DNA of 64,000 nucleotides from contig NZ_ATYB01000014.1 in assembly GCF_000427465.1 (NCBI RefSeq), positions 248,001 through 312,000 of the forward strand, given 5' to 3'. This DNA comes from Sinorhizobium arboris LMG 14919. Lineage in GTDB: Bacteria > Pseudomonadota > Alphaproteobacteria > Rhizobiales > Rhizobiaceae. Position 1 is the first letter of the stretch. Each line of letters opens with the position of its first letter. Under the pieces are notes generated by a model, which worked only from the letters and a program-made list of their open reading frames with translations, was not told the origin of the DNA and searched no databases. The translations under genes were made by a program, and so were the position numbers. This document shows, one piece after another, positions 43,147 to 52,400 of this stretch.

Positions 43147-44157
43147 ATGAACCTGATACACGCGACGGCGGATGCGCATGCCGGTGGCACGGTGCTGGAG
43201 TCGATCGGCAGGACACTGACGACGGCGACGAACGGCATCAAGGCCCTTGCCGACCATCTGACGAGCGACGAAGCCTTTGCGGGCGCCCTCGTGGATGCGG
43301 TCGAACTGATGGGCGACGGCGACGGCCGCGTCGTGGTTTCCGGTGTCGGCAAGAGCGGGCATATCGGCCGCAAGATTGCAGCCACGCTCGCTTCCACCGG
43401 CACCTCCGCCTATTTCGTCCATCCGACCGAAGCCAGTCACGGCGACCTCGGCATGATCACCGCTCAGGATGCACTGGTGCTGCTATCCTGGTCGGGCGAA
43501 ACGGCGGAACTCGCCAACATGCTGACCTACGCCAAGCGCTTCAAGGTGCCGATCATCTCGATCTCGTCGAACCGGGAGAGCACGCTCGCGCGCAATTCCG
43601 AGATCGCACTCGTGCTGCCGAAGGTGCCGGAGGCCTGCCCGCACGGCCTGGCGCCGACAACCTCGGCCATGCTGCAGCTCGCCGTCGGCGATGCTCTGGC
43701 GATCGCGCTGCTGGAACGCCGGGGCTTCTCGGCCGAGGATTTCAAGACCTTCCACCCCGGCGGCAAGCTTGGCGCGCAGCTGCGCCTGGTCCAGGAGCTG
43801 GCGCATGGCACCGGACAGATGCCGTTGCTCTCCGTCGGCCGCCCGATGAGCGAGGCCGTCATCGAGATGTCGGCCAAAGGCTTCGGCGTCGTCGGCATAA
43901 CGGATGAAAGCGGCAAGCTGATCGGCGTCATCACCGATGGCGACCTGCGCCGCCACATGGGCGGGGATCTCCTCGTGCAGCCGGTTGAAGAGGTGATGTC
44001 GCGCAGTCCGAGGGTGATCAAGGGCGACGTTCTTGCCAGCGCCGCAATGGAATTCATGCAGGAACACAAGGTAACCGTGCTGTTCCTCGTCGACGGCACG
44101 GGCGTGCCGGTCGGCATTTTGCACATTCACGATCTGCTGCGCGCCGGCGTCGCCTGA
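43147..44157 (+). CDS. kpsF: Arabinose-5-phosphate isomerase (KdsD/KpsF)
   Basis: A 336-residue enzyme that converts ribulose-5-phosphate to arabinose-5-phosphate, the precursor of Kdo-type sugars. A SIS domain comes first (VVVSGVGKSGHIGRKIAATL, FVHPTEASHGDLGM, LLSWSGETAELANML), then two CBS domains (MSEAVIEMSAKGFGVVGITD; VMSRSPRVIKGDVL). The start is the ATG at 43147, five bases after GGGGG; ATG 43144 is an alternative. It converges on rkpJ and the two coding regions overlap by 31 bases. In S. meliloti a kpsF gene closes the rkp-1 region, so a capsule-dedicated role is likely alongside LPS Kdo supply. Confidence 0.9.
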   Translation: MNLIHATADAHAGGTVLESIGRTLTTATNGIKALADHLTSDEAFAGALVDAVELMGDGDGRVVVSGVGKSGHIGRKIAATLASTGTSAYFVHPTEASHGDLGMITAQDALVLLSWSGETAELANMLTYAKRFKVPIISISSNRESTLARNSEIALVLPKVPEACPHGLAPTTSAMLQLAVGDALAIALLERRGFSAEDFKTFHPGGKLGAQLRLVQELAHGTGQMPLLSVGRPMSEAVIEMSAKGFGVVGITDESGKLIGVITDGDLRRHMGGDLLVQPVEEVMSRSPRVIKGDVLASAAMEFMQEHKVTVLFLVDGTGVPVGILHIHDLLRAGVA

Positions 44158-45452
44158 TCTTTTGTAATTTTCACCGGTTTTCGGCGGGGCGGCGGGTCGA
44201 CGAAGCCACCCGGTTCATTGACGTCGTTGCGGTGCAGCCGTTGCGCGATTGCCTTGGCGGCGGCGGCGGTCCCTGCACGGGAATAGAAGTTGCCGCGCAG
44301 CTGGATCGTAGCGGCCATCAACCTGAATACGGCCGCACTGATGTCCCGGTCCGGGGGCTCGGGCGCCGTCCAGAACCGGTCGAGCGGCTGCTGGTCCGTA
44401 AATCCGGCGATGTCGAAGACTGCCGCGCCCAGGACTTTCACGGGCTTGCCCTGCTTCAGAGCATGCAGCCCGGCGGTCGAATTGACCGTCACCACCCCGC
44501 AACTGTTCTCCGCCAGAAGATCGAGATTGCCGCCGTCGAGACACGCGACCCTGTCGCCGATGCCGAGCGAGGCGGCTTTGTCCGCGACGATCTTGCGCCA
44601 GGGGATCAGGCTGTTGTCGAGCGGATGCACCTTGACGGCGAGCCTGGCTGCGGCCGGCGCATGGCGCGCAAAGGAGAGGAGGATGACGTCGATCGCTTCC
44701 CGCTGGCTGCTGAAGGGTGAATGCGCGCGCAACTGATAGTCCGTTTCAAGCTGAAGCGGATAGACGAAGTACGGCGCACCTTCCGTCGACAGCGAGCGGA
44801 TCAGCGCATCCGCCTTGCGCTGCTCACCTTTGCTGACGGCCAGCCGTCTCAGCCAGCCGGCATATTCGGCGAGCGGATGAAAGATCCCGTGGCGGCGGTA
44901 GCCGGGAAAGAGGAAGCAGAGGAAAACGTTCGGCAGGTTGTAGAGAAGGTCGTATGCCGCTTCGGCAAAAAAGGTCTGCCGGTAGCGCCGTCGCCAATCG
45001 GGCTCGGGAAGTCCCGTCGCCGCATGAATGATTTGCCCGGCGTCGGCCGGAAAATGAGAGTTGGACGACATGCCGTTGCGCTCGAGCGTCAGCCAGTCCG
45101 GCCTGAGGTATCCCATTTCGACCACGAAGACGCGGATACCGGCTTTGTGCGCGGCGGCCGCGGCGACCCGGTGGTAAGGGCGCTCTTCGCCGAGCAGGAC
45201 GAGATCGGTGACGGCGTAGCGGCGAATGAAGGCGTCCAGATAGGCCGGCCACCGCGCGAACGAGCCACGATAGTTATGCCCGCCCCGGCGCTGCCAGAAG
45301 ATCTGGTCGCCGGCATTGAGGTTGATGCGCAGGCAGCAATGACCCAGAGCTTCGAGATGCCCGGCGATTTTGCCGAAGAGCGGCGACGCAGGTCCCTGCA
45401 GGAACAGGAAGGTCCTCGGCGGCGCGGGATCGATCGTCATATCTGCCGTCAT
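44127..45452 (-). CDS. rkpJ: Capsular polysaccharide export/synthesis protein RkpJ (KpsS-like)
   Basis: A 441-residue cytoplasmic protein of the KpsS/KpsC capsule synthesis family. Visible motifs are FLFLQGPASPLFGKIAGHLE at the N-terminus, LVLLGEERPYHRVAAAAAH, the GYLRPDWLTLE segment, AVKVHPLDN and VNSTAGLHALKQGKPVKVLG near the C-terminus. Enzymes of this type add Kdo linker residues to a lipid acceptor for K-antigen assembly. It is the last gene of the leftward rkp operon, 25 bases after rkpI, and overlaps the isomerase gene tail to tail. Confidence 0.87.
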   Translation of the reverse strand: MTADMTIDPAPPRTFLFLQGPASPLFGKIAGHLEALGHCCLRINLNAGDQIFWQRRGGHNYRGSFARWPAYLDAFIRRYAVTDLVLLGEERPYHRVAAAAAHKAGIRVFVVEMGYLRPDWLTLERNGMSSNSHFPADAGQIIHAATGLPEPDWRRRYRQTFFAEAAYDLLYNLPNVFLCFLFPGYRRHGIFHPLAEYAGWLRRLAVSKGEQRKADALIRSLSTEGAPYFVYPLQLETDYQLRAHSPFSSQREAIDVILLSFARHAPAAARLAVKVHPLDNSLIPWRKIVADKAASLGIGDRVACLDGGNLDLLAENSCGVVTVNSTAGLHALKQGKPVKVLGAAVFDIAGFTDQQPLDRFWTAPEPPDRDISAAVFRLMAATIQLRGNFYSRAGTAAAAKAIAQRLHRNDVNEPGGFVDPPPRRKPVKITKDQATPARSRS

Positions 45453-45477
45453 GGGTGCGGATTCCGGGAAGACGCTG

Positions 45478-47094
45478 CTATTGCAGCGCGTCCTTGTGCA
45501 GATTGGCGTGCTTCAGCATGGACCCCAGCAGGTTCCAGGGATCCTCGTCCTTCGCTGTCTTCGGGCTATGAGCCGCAGCGCGGGCCTTGGCGAGCGGCAC
45601 GATGAAATAATCCGAGCGGGGATCCGGAAAGGGATCCGCGAAAGATTTCAGAAGGGGTGCGTGGTCGCCGTAGAAGACGAGCCAAACGGGCCGGTCGAGC
45701 CTGTTGAGTCCGTCGATCAACTGCTTCAGCGCAGCGTCCGACTGCTCCAGGATCGCCAGGTAGATATCGACCGGGTTGGTGAGCGTTCCGACACGTCCTG
45801 GTTCCCAGGGACCGTGATTGGCCATCGACGCGACGAAGAAAAAGCCGCTCTCCTCTTCAGGCAGCTTCTCGATCTCGGTAAGCACCCGCGCCGCCAGCGT
45901 CGCGTCGGAGACGTAGAGGCCGTCCCGCTCCGGCTTGTGGTCGAAGGCGTCGAGCATCGTAAGCTTCTCGAAGCCGAGGAGGGGCATCGCCTTGTGCCTC
46001 AGGAAGAACGTCCGGTCGTATGGATGGATGAAATGCGTACGCCAGCCGGCGCGCTTCAGCTTTCCCGGCCAGACGACATCGGCATAGTGTGCGGCGCGGA
46101 GATAGGGGTAGCTCGCATCGACGTGGATGTCGTCCGGCTCGAGACCGCTGAGAACGGCGAACTCGGTGCGCAGCGTGTAGCCGCCCTCGAAGACATTGCT
46201 CAGGCGGCCCCATTGCACCGCCTGCTTGCGCAGCCGGTCGATCGTTGGAAGCTTGATCGAATCGACGCCGAAATGCCGCATGTCGATGAAGGACTCCGAC
46301 TGCCATACGACGATCAGCGGAGCCTCCTCGTGGCCGATAAGGTCGTGTACCGCGGCGCGCAGCATTCCCGACAGTTCGGCGACGATCTTCTCGCGCTTCA
46401 CGCCGAGCCAGATGACGAAGTGGAAAACGACGGAAGCGAAGGTACCGAAACGCACCGTGTTCATCTTCACCTTGATCGCCTTCACCAGTCTCTGCACGAC
46501 AGCAGCCGTCGGGCGGTTCACGGGCCCGTAGAACAGCAGGCCCCAGGGCCCGGCCGCGATCCCGATCATGACAAGAACCCAGAAGAGCCTGCTTCTTTCG
46601 GGCAGGATCGCGGGCTCGAAATACATGTAGAGTCCCGATACACCGAACACGTACAGGAAGGCGACGAGCCAGAAGACGATGTTCAGCGAGGTCGCATAGA
46701 AGATGGTCTTGTACTTGAAGACATCCGCAACCAGGGCAATATCGGAAAAGACCAGCGGCTCGCGGATGAATTTGAACTTCGCGCGGGATATGCCGGTGAA
46801 GATGATGAAGAAACTCATCGTGCCGGCGGCGGCATAGAGGGGCCGCCAGGAGATCGCGAAAAAGCCGGCGAAGACGAGCGCGATAACCGGCAGCCTGGCG
46901 AGATGGTCGATCCTGTCCTGACGGCGCCCGTATTTCGGTGCGTTTTTCCTGCGCTCGCGCGCCGGCAGCGCGAAACGATCCGTGTAGAAGATCACCCCGC
47001 AGGACAGCAGGTAGCACCCGAGGGTCAAGGCTATCGGATAGTCGTGCAGGTGGAAGGGAATGAGCGTCAAGCCGGTACCTTTAAGCCATTTCAC
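45478..47094 (-). CDS. rkpI: RkpI, membrane sulfatase / LTA-synthase-like protein
   Basis: A 538-residue protein. The N-terminal ~190 residues hold about five membrane helices (for example IALTLGCYLLSCGVIFY and FWLVAFLYVFGVSGLYMYF). The rest is an alkaline-phosphatase-superfamily domain related to LtaS: PLIVVWQSESFIDM with metal residue Glu267, nucleophile candidate Thr307 in GGYTLRTEFAVLSG, ASMANHGPWEPG and the metal motif LVFYGDHAPLL. All key positions appear intact. The gene is known to be needed for capsule in S. meliloti. The fold suggests transfer of a phospho-substituent to the polysaccharide or its lipid on the periplasmic side, which is inference. Confidence 0.85.
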   Translation of the reverse strand: MKWLKGTGLTLIPFHLHDYPIALTLGCYLLSCGVIFYTDRFALPARERRKNAPKYGRRQDRIDHLARLPVIALVFAGFFAISWRPLYAAAGTMSFFIIFTGISRAKFKFIREPLVFSDIALVADVFKYKTIFYATSLNIVFWLVAFLYVFGVSGLYMYFEPAILPERSRLFWVLVMIGIAAGPWGLLFYGPVNRPTAAVVQRLVKAIKVKMNTVRFGTFASVVFHFVIWLGVKREKIVAELSGMLRAAVHDLIGHEEAPLIVVWQSESFIDMRHFGVDSIKLPTIDRLRKQAVQWGRLSNVFEGGYTLRTEFAVLSGLEPDDIHVDASYPYLRAAHYADVVWPGKLKRAGWRTHFIHPYDRTFFLRHKAMPLLGFEKLTMLDAFDHKPERDGLYVSDATLAARVLTEIEKLPEEESGFFFVASMANHGPWEPGRVGTLTNPVDIYLAILEQSDAALKQLIDGLNRLDRPVWLVFYGDHAPLLKSFADPFPDPRSDYFIVPLAKARAAAHSPKTAKDEDPWNLLGSMLKHANLHKDALQ

Positions 47095-47241
47095 CGCCGT
47101 CGCCGCCTCGGCAGAAGGCCTAGTCTCGACACTTAAAGCCTAATATTGGCTGGCACAAGCATCGCCGGGGACGCCTCGAACACCATCCACCGGATCAACC
47201 CGGTTCAGAGCGATTCCGGGAGAGACGCGACACGCCTTGCC

Positions 47242-48045
47242 TCATCCCGCTCTGTTGCGCGCAATGGCCCGATCGAACCACCAATCGATCAGTGGCCTGA
47301 CCGCCGGCCCGAAGCGGCCAAGCAGATACAAGGTCGCGCCGAAGTAAATCTCGAAGCGTCGCCGGTCGATGCCCTTGACGATCTTGCGCGCAACCGCCTC
47401 GGCCGTCCACGGCCGGACCGTTCCCATGACGACGCGAGCTTCCTTTGGCCGCGCGGCAAGTTCTCTCTTGAACTGCGGCGTTTCCGTATCGGGCGGAAAG
47501 CAGATCGAAATGCCGACATTGTTGGCCCGCGCTTCGCTGCGCAGCGCCTGGGCGAAGCCGTTGAGCGCGAACTTCGAGGCGCAATAGGCGGTGTAGCCGT
47601 AGATACCGATCAGGCCGGCACCCGAGGAGACCATCAGAATATGGCCGCTGCGCCGCCTCTTCATGTCCGGATAAACAGCCCGCACGGCATGTACCGTGCC
47701 CGAAAAGTTCGTGTCGATCTGGCGATGGAAGGCCGCGCCTTGGAGCGCCTCGAAGGGCCCCGGTTCGACGATGCCTGCCGAGGTCACGAGAATGTCGCAG
47801 GGTCCGAACGCATCCACACAACGGAAGATCGCGGCCTTTATCTCCTCTTCCCTGGAGACATCGGCGGCCTCTGTGCGGATCGCGCCCGCCGCAACGCCGT
47901 GTTCCGCCATCAGCTTCTGCGCCGCCTGTTCCAGGACATCGCGGGACCGGGCGACAAGCGAGAGCTTCGCCCCGCGGGACGCATAAGCGGAGGCGACTGC
48001 GAGGCCTATTCCGCTGGAGGCGCCGGTGATGATCACATGTGTCAT
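47242..48045 (-). CDS. rkpH: RkpH, short-chain dehydrogenase resembling 3-ketodihydrosphingosine reductase
   Basis: A 267-residue classical SDR. The NADPH motif is VIITGASSGIGLAVA with LVARS after beta-2, the active site is Ser in LMVSSGAGLIG and Tyr/Lys in GYTAYCASKFALNG, and the following ICFPPDTETPQF segment closely resembles the PPDTDTPGF signature of eukaryotic KDSR. A C-terminal hydrophobic stretch (YFGATLYLLGRFGPAV) could associate with membrane. It lies 37 bases after rkpG. Reduction of a 3-keto group on the RkpG product is the natural role. Confidence 0.87.
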   Translation of the reverse strand: MTHVIITGASSGIGLAVASAYASRGAKLSLVARSRDVLEQAAQKLMAEHGVAAGAIRTEAADVSREEEIKAAIFRCVDAFGPCDILVTSAGIVEPGPFEALQGAAFHRQIDTNFSGTVHAVRAVYPDMKRRRSGHILMVSSGAGLIGIYGYTAYCASKFALNGFAQALRSEARANNVGISICFPPDTETPQFKRELAARPKEARVVMGTVRPWTAEAVARKIVKGIDRRRFEIYFGATLYLLGRFGPAVRPLIDWWFDRAIARNRAG

Positions 48046-48082
48046 GGACTAACCGTTGACGGGCCGCTTGCGACGTTCGTGG

Positions 48083-49498
48083 TCAGCGCGCCGAGAGCGC
48101 ACTGAGCATCTTCTCGATATCGACGCCGCCGAGGCCGAAATTCCGGTCGGTAAGGTCCTTGAGGCGTTCGGCCGTCAATGCGACCGTACGGCGGATCTGT
48201 TCCTCGGTGTGGTCGCAGGTGATAAAGAAGCGCAAGCGCGCCAGCCCTTCCGGCACCGCCGGATGGATGATCGGCAGCACGTTGACGCCGGCCGCGAGCA
48301 GATCGTTCGAAAGCTGGACGGCGCGCAGCGAATCCCCGACGATAACAGGCACGACCGAGAAGCCGCCGCTTAGCCCCGTGTCGAGGCCGGCCTCCCCGGC
48401 AAGCTTCAGGAACAGGCTGCCGTTGCGTCTCAGCGCCGCCGTGCGTTCCGGCTCGCTTGCCAGGATGTCGAGGCTGGCGACCGCGGACGCGGCAAGTACG
48501 GGCGCCAGGCCGACGCTGTAGACGAAGCCGCCGGCCGAGGCCTTGAGGACGGCCGCCAGCGCCGCGTTTCCCGCTATGTACCCGCCGCAGCTCGACGTCG
48601 TCTTCGACAATGTTCCCATCCAGATGTCGACCTCGTGCGGATCGACGCCGAAATGTTCGGCGAGACCCCGGCCGTGCCGGCCCAGGACACCCAGCGAATG
48701 TGCCTCGTCGACCATCAGCCAGAAGCCGTATTCGGCCCTGAGCTTCAGAAGCGCCGGCAGATTGGCGATGTCGCCGTCCATCGAATAGATGCCTTCGACG
48801 ATCACCAGGATGCGCCGATAATCGCCGGCGACGGTGCGCAGGACGTGCTCGAGATCCGCGGTGTCGTTGTGCTTGAAGAAGCGGCGTGCCGCGCCCGAGA
48901 GCTTGATGCCTGCGAGCGCGCTGTTGTGAATGAATTCGTCGTGGATGACGAGATCCTTCGGTCCCATCAGGCAGCTTATGGCGGCGACATTCGTCAGGTA
49001 GCCGCTTACGAAGCAGACGGCGGCATCGACGCCGTAGAATTGCGCGATCTTCTCTTCGAGCTCCACATGCTGCGGCCGCTCGCCGGCAACGAGGCGGCTC
49101 GCCGAGGCGGAAATACCGAAGCTGGTGATCGTGTCGTGGGCGCGATCGAGGACGTGAGCATGCCGGTTGAGCCCGAGATAATCGTAGGAGGCGAAGTTGA
49201 TCAGCTTGCGGCCATCGATCATCGTCGTCGCACCCGCTGCCGTTTGATGGGGCCGGTAGAACGGGTTGGCGATGCCGAGCTGCTCGCTGGCGATCTTCTG
49301 GGTCAGGACCTGCTTGTATTCGGGCAGGTCCTCGAAGCGCGCCTGCTGGCGACGCGGAGCAGCCGGCAGCTCCCGCTCCGAGCGCGCCATCCGGTTGCGC
49401 TCGGAGGATTGATGCGTGTTCCGCATCCTGTCCAGCAGGCTCTCCTTGAGACTGCTGTTCATCTTCGGGAAGGTCTGGCCGTTTCCGTCGCTGCTCAT
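48083..49498 (-). CDS. rkpG: RkpG, PLP-dependent alpha-oxoamine synthase
   Basis: A 471-residue enzyme of the 8-amino-7-oxononanoate synthase / 2-amino-3-ketobutyrate ligase / serine palmitoyltransferase family. Motifs: NFASYDYLGLNRH, the cofactor-stacking and Asp segment LMVDEAHSLGVLGRHGRG, and the Schiff-base lysine in MGTLSKTTSSCGGY. Such enzymes condense an amino acid with an acyl thioester and lose CO2. An N-terminal ~70-residue extension precedes the catalytic core. Its ATG overlaps the rkpA stop by four bases, so it is co-translated with the PKS and probably unloads its acyl carrier domain. Confidence 0.9.
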   Translation of the reverse strand: MSSDGNGQTFPKMNSSLKESLLDRMRNTHQSSERNRMARSERELPAAPRRQQARFEDLPEYKQVLTQKIASEQLGIANPFYRPHQTAAGATTMIDGRKLINFASYDYLGLNRHAHVLDRAHDTITSFGISASASRLVAGERPQHVELEEKIAQFYGVDAAVCFVSGYLTNVAAISCLMGPKDLVIHDEFIHNSALAGIKLSGAARRFFKHNDTADLEHVLRTVAGDYRRILVIVEGIYSMDGDIANLPALLKLRAEYGFWLMVDEAHSLGVLGRHGRGLAEHFGVDPHEVDIWMGTLSKTTSSCGGYIAGNAALAAVLKASAGGFVYSVGLAPVLAASAVASLDILASEPERTAALRRNGSLFLKLAGEAGLDTGLSGGFSVVPVIVGDSLRAVQLSNDLLAAGVNVLPIIHPAVPEGLARLRFFITCDHTEEQIRRTVALTAERLKDLTDRNFGLGGVDIEKMLSALSAR

Positions 49499-52400
49499 TG
49501 GCTCAGTGCTTTTTCCTTGGCCGCTCCGACATGGCGCTGCGTGAGTTCCGTAACCAGCTTGTCATCGCCGGCGTCTCCCTCGCTGCTCTGGTCGCGCTTA
49601 CTGACCTTTTCATGCAGCTTGCGAGCGATGTCGCCGACAGTCGTGTTGTCGGCGACGCCGCTCAAAGGCATGTCGAAGCCGGTGCTCTGCTGGAAACTCA
49701 TGCCGAGTTCCACGGCCATAAGACTGTCGAGGCCGATCTCCTTCAAGATCTTTCCGCGGGTGACCGTATCTTTCGACACGCGGAGAATGGCGGCGATCTC
49801 GCCCGCCACCAGATCGAAAAGGATGTCTTCGGCCTCCTGGGGCGACTTGCCCTCGATCATGGCGACGAGGTCCATCTGTGCGCCCTCGGCGCCGGCCACG
49901 TGCTGATCGGCGCTGCGCAGGATGACCTCGAAAAGTGCATTGCGGACGACCGGCAGATTGCGCGCAGCCGCCCAGTCGATCTCCGAAATCATCACGACGG
50001 CAGCGTCGACCGTGCCCGGATCCGCGGCGATGTGGCTTTCGACCATGTCGAGCGCCACCTGAGCCTTCAACGCGGTTTTGCCGATGCGCTTGGCGAGCAG
50101 GTCGTTGACGTCGGCGTTCTGCGTCAGATAGCCGGCATCGGCAATCGCACCGAAGCCGATTGCCAGCCCTGCCAGTCCCTCTCGCCGCCGCGCGCGTGCA
50201 AGGCCTTCGAGATAGCCGTTGGCGGCGACATAATTCGCCTGGCCGGGATTGCCGACCAGAGTCGTCGCGGAGGAGAACAGGATGAAGTTGTCGAGTTCGT
50301 CGTAGCGGGTGAGGCGATCGAGGATTGCCGCGCCCTTGGCTTTCGTCTCTATAACAGGCCGGTTGCGCTCGCGGTTGAGGTTGCTGATCAGCGCATCGTC
50401 GAGCACCATCGCCGCGTGAACCACGGAGCGAAGCGGCGCCTCCGCACGCAATTCCGCCAGAAGCGCCTCCACGGCTGCGGGATCGGTGATGTCGCAGGCG
50501 TGAACGGATGTCGAAACGCCTCCGCCCTGCCAGCGTTCGATCATCGCGCTCGTTTCCGCATCCGGCAGCCCGCGGCGGGAGCAGAGCGCGATGCGGCGGG
50601 CGCCTTTGTCGACGAGCCAGCTGGCGGCGACGAGGCCGAAGCCGCCGATGCCGCCGACCACCAGATGGACGCCGTCCGGATCTACCTTGATGCCCTTCAC
50701 GGGCTTCGCCGTCACCTCGTGCCTGCCCGCGACGGGCGGCAGCACGACGATCTTGCCGATGTGCCCGGCATTCTGCATCAGCCGGAAGGCGTTCCCGATT
50801 TCGTCGAAATCGAAGGCCCGATAGGGAAGCGGCGTAAGCTTACCTTCCTCGAACAACGCTCCGATCTCGGTGAAGATGCGCCTGGTCAGATCCGGAGCAT
50901 TCACCAGCAACTGGTCGGCGTCGATGCCGAAATAGCTGACATTGCGACGGAACGGCCTGAGCCCGATCTTGCTGTCGGCATAGTAGTCGCGCTTGCCGAG
51001 CTCCAGGAACCTGCCGAAGGGTTTCACGAGCGAGAGGCTCTGCTCCATCGCCTCGGCGAAGAGCGAGTTGAGCACGAGGTCCACGCCTTCCCCGCCCGTG
51101 ACCGAACGGACATCTTCGACGAATCCGAGCGAGCGCGAATCGAAGACATGATCGGCGCCGAGCATCGTCAGGAAGCGCCGCTTTTCGCGCGTTCCCGCCG
51201 TGGCGATGACCTTGGCGCCCTTGAGCTTTGCGACTTGGAGCGCGGCAAGGCCGACGCCCCCGGCTGCACCGTGGATCAGGATCGTCTCTCCGGCCTGAAC
51301 GCGACCGAGCTCGACGATGGCGTAATAGGCGGTGAGGAAGGCGACCGGCAAGGTGGCGGCGGCCACCGGGTTCATTGCTCGCGGCAGCTTCGCGATGCCG
51401 GCGCGCGCGACCACCGCATGGGTCGAGAAGGCGGAGGAGGCGATCGCCATGACCGCATCGCCGACGGTGAGGTCGTCCACCCCTTCGCCGACCGCGACCA
51501 CATGGCCCGAGAGCTCCATCCCGATGGTGGCTCCGGCAAAGCCGTCCTCGAGCGCCTCTTCGGGCAGCAGGCCCATGGCCCACATCACGTCGCGGAAATT
51601 GAGGCCGGTCGCGGCAACGGAAACGACGACTTCGCCCGGTGCCGGTTCCGGCACGCTGGTCTCTTCCCAGGCGATGCTTGCGACCTGCGAGCTGACGCGC
51701 TGGCGAATGGTCGCTGCCACGAAGGCGCTGGTCTTCCCGTCAGCCTTGTTCGTTGCGCCGGGGACGGCCCGAAGCTCCGAAAGCAGACCCGTCTTCCGGT
51801 CGAGCAGCCATTCCCGGTTCTGCCCCGAAACAGTCAGCAGGGGAAGCGCCGAAGCAAGCATATCCTTGCGGCCGATGTCCGCATCGCCGGCAAGATCGAG
51901 CATGTGAATGTCGATGAATTCATATTCGTTCTGAAGAACGCGGGCGAAGGCCCACAGTCCGGCATTTAGCCCGGAGCTGTCCGATGCCGAGCACGGAGCG
52001 CCCCCGGGGGCCGCGAGCACCAGGCGTGGCCGGTCATCGCCGACGGGTTCGATGCCGCCGAGATGCTGCTTCAAGGCCTCGGCAAAGGCGCTGAGCGCCA
52101 GCACGCGTGTCTGCAGCAGCGCGGAAGCGTCGTCGCCGGCGCGGCCCGCCTCAGACAGGAAGACCGCCCGCAACGACTTTTCGCCCATGGCCGCGAAAGT
52201 TTCGCGAAGCGTCGCCATGTCTGCGGCAATGTCGCCTGTCACACGGACGGTGAAGGCACCCCGTCCGCCGGCCGCGATCGGTTTCTGGGCGGCGGCAGTC
52301 TCGATCAGCAGATATTGTGTCGCGGTCGCGCCCGGCTCGACTCCTATGCTTGCCGCCGCCGTGCCGCGCGCTTCGATCAGGATGGTGCTGCCATGCGGGC

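Noticed and set aside
45370..47136. 588-codon frame antisense to rkpI
   Set aside because: No recognisable motifs; rkpI has an intact catalytic signature.
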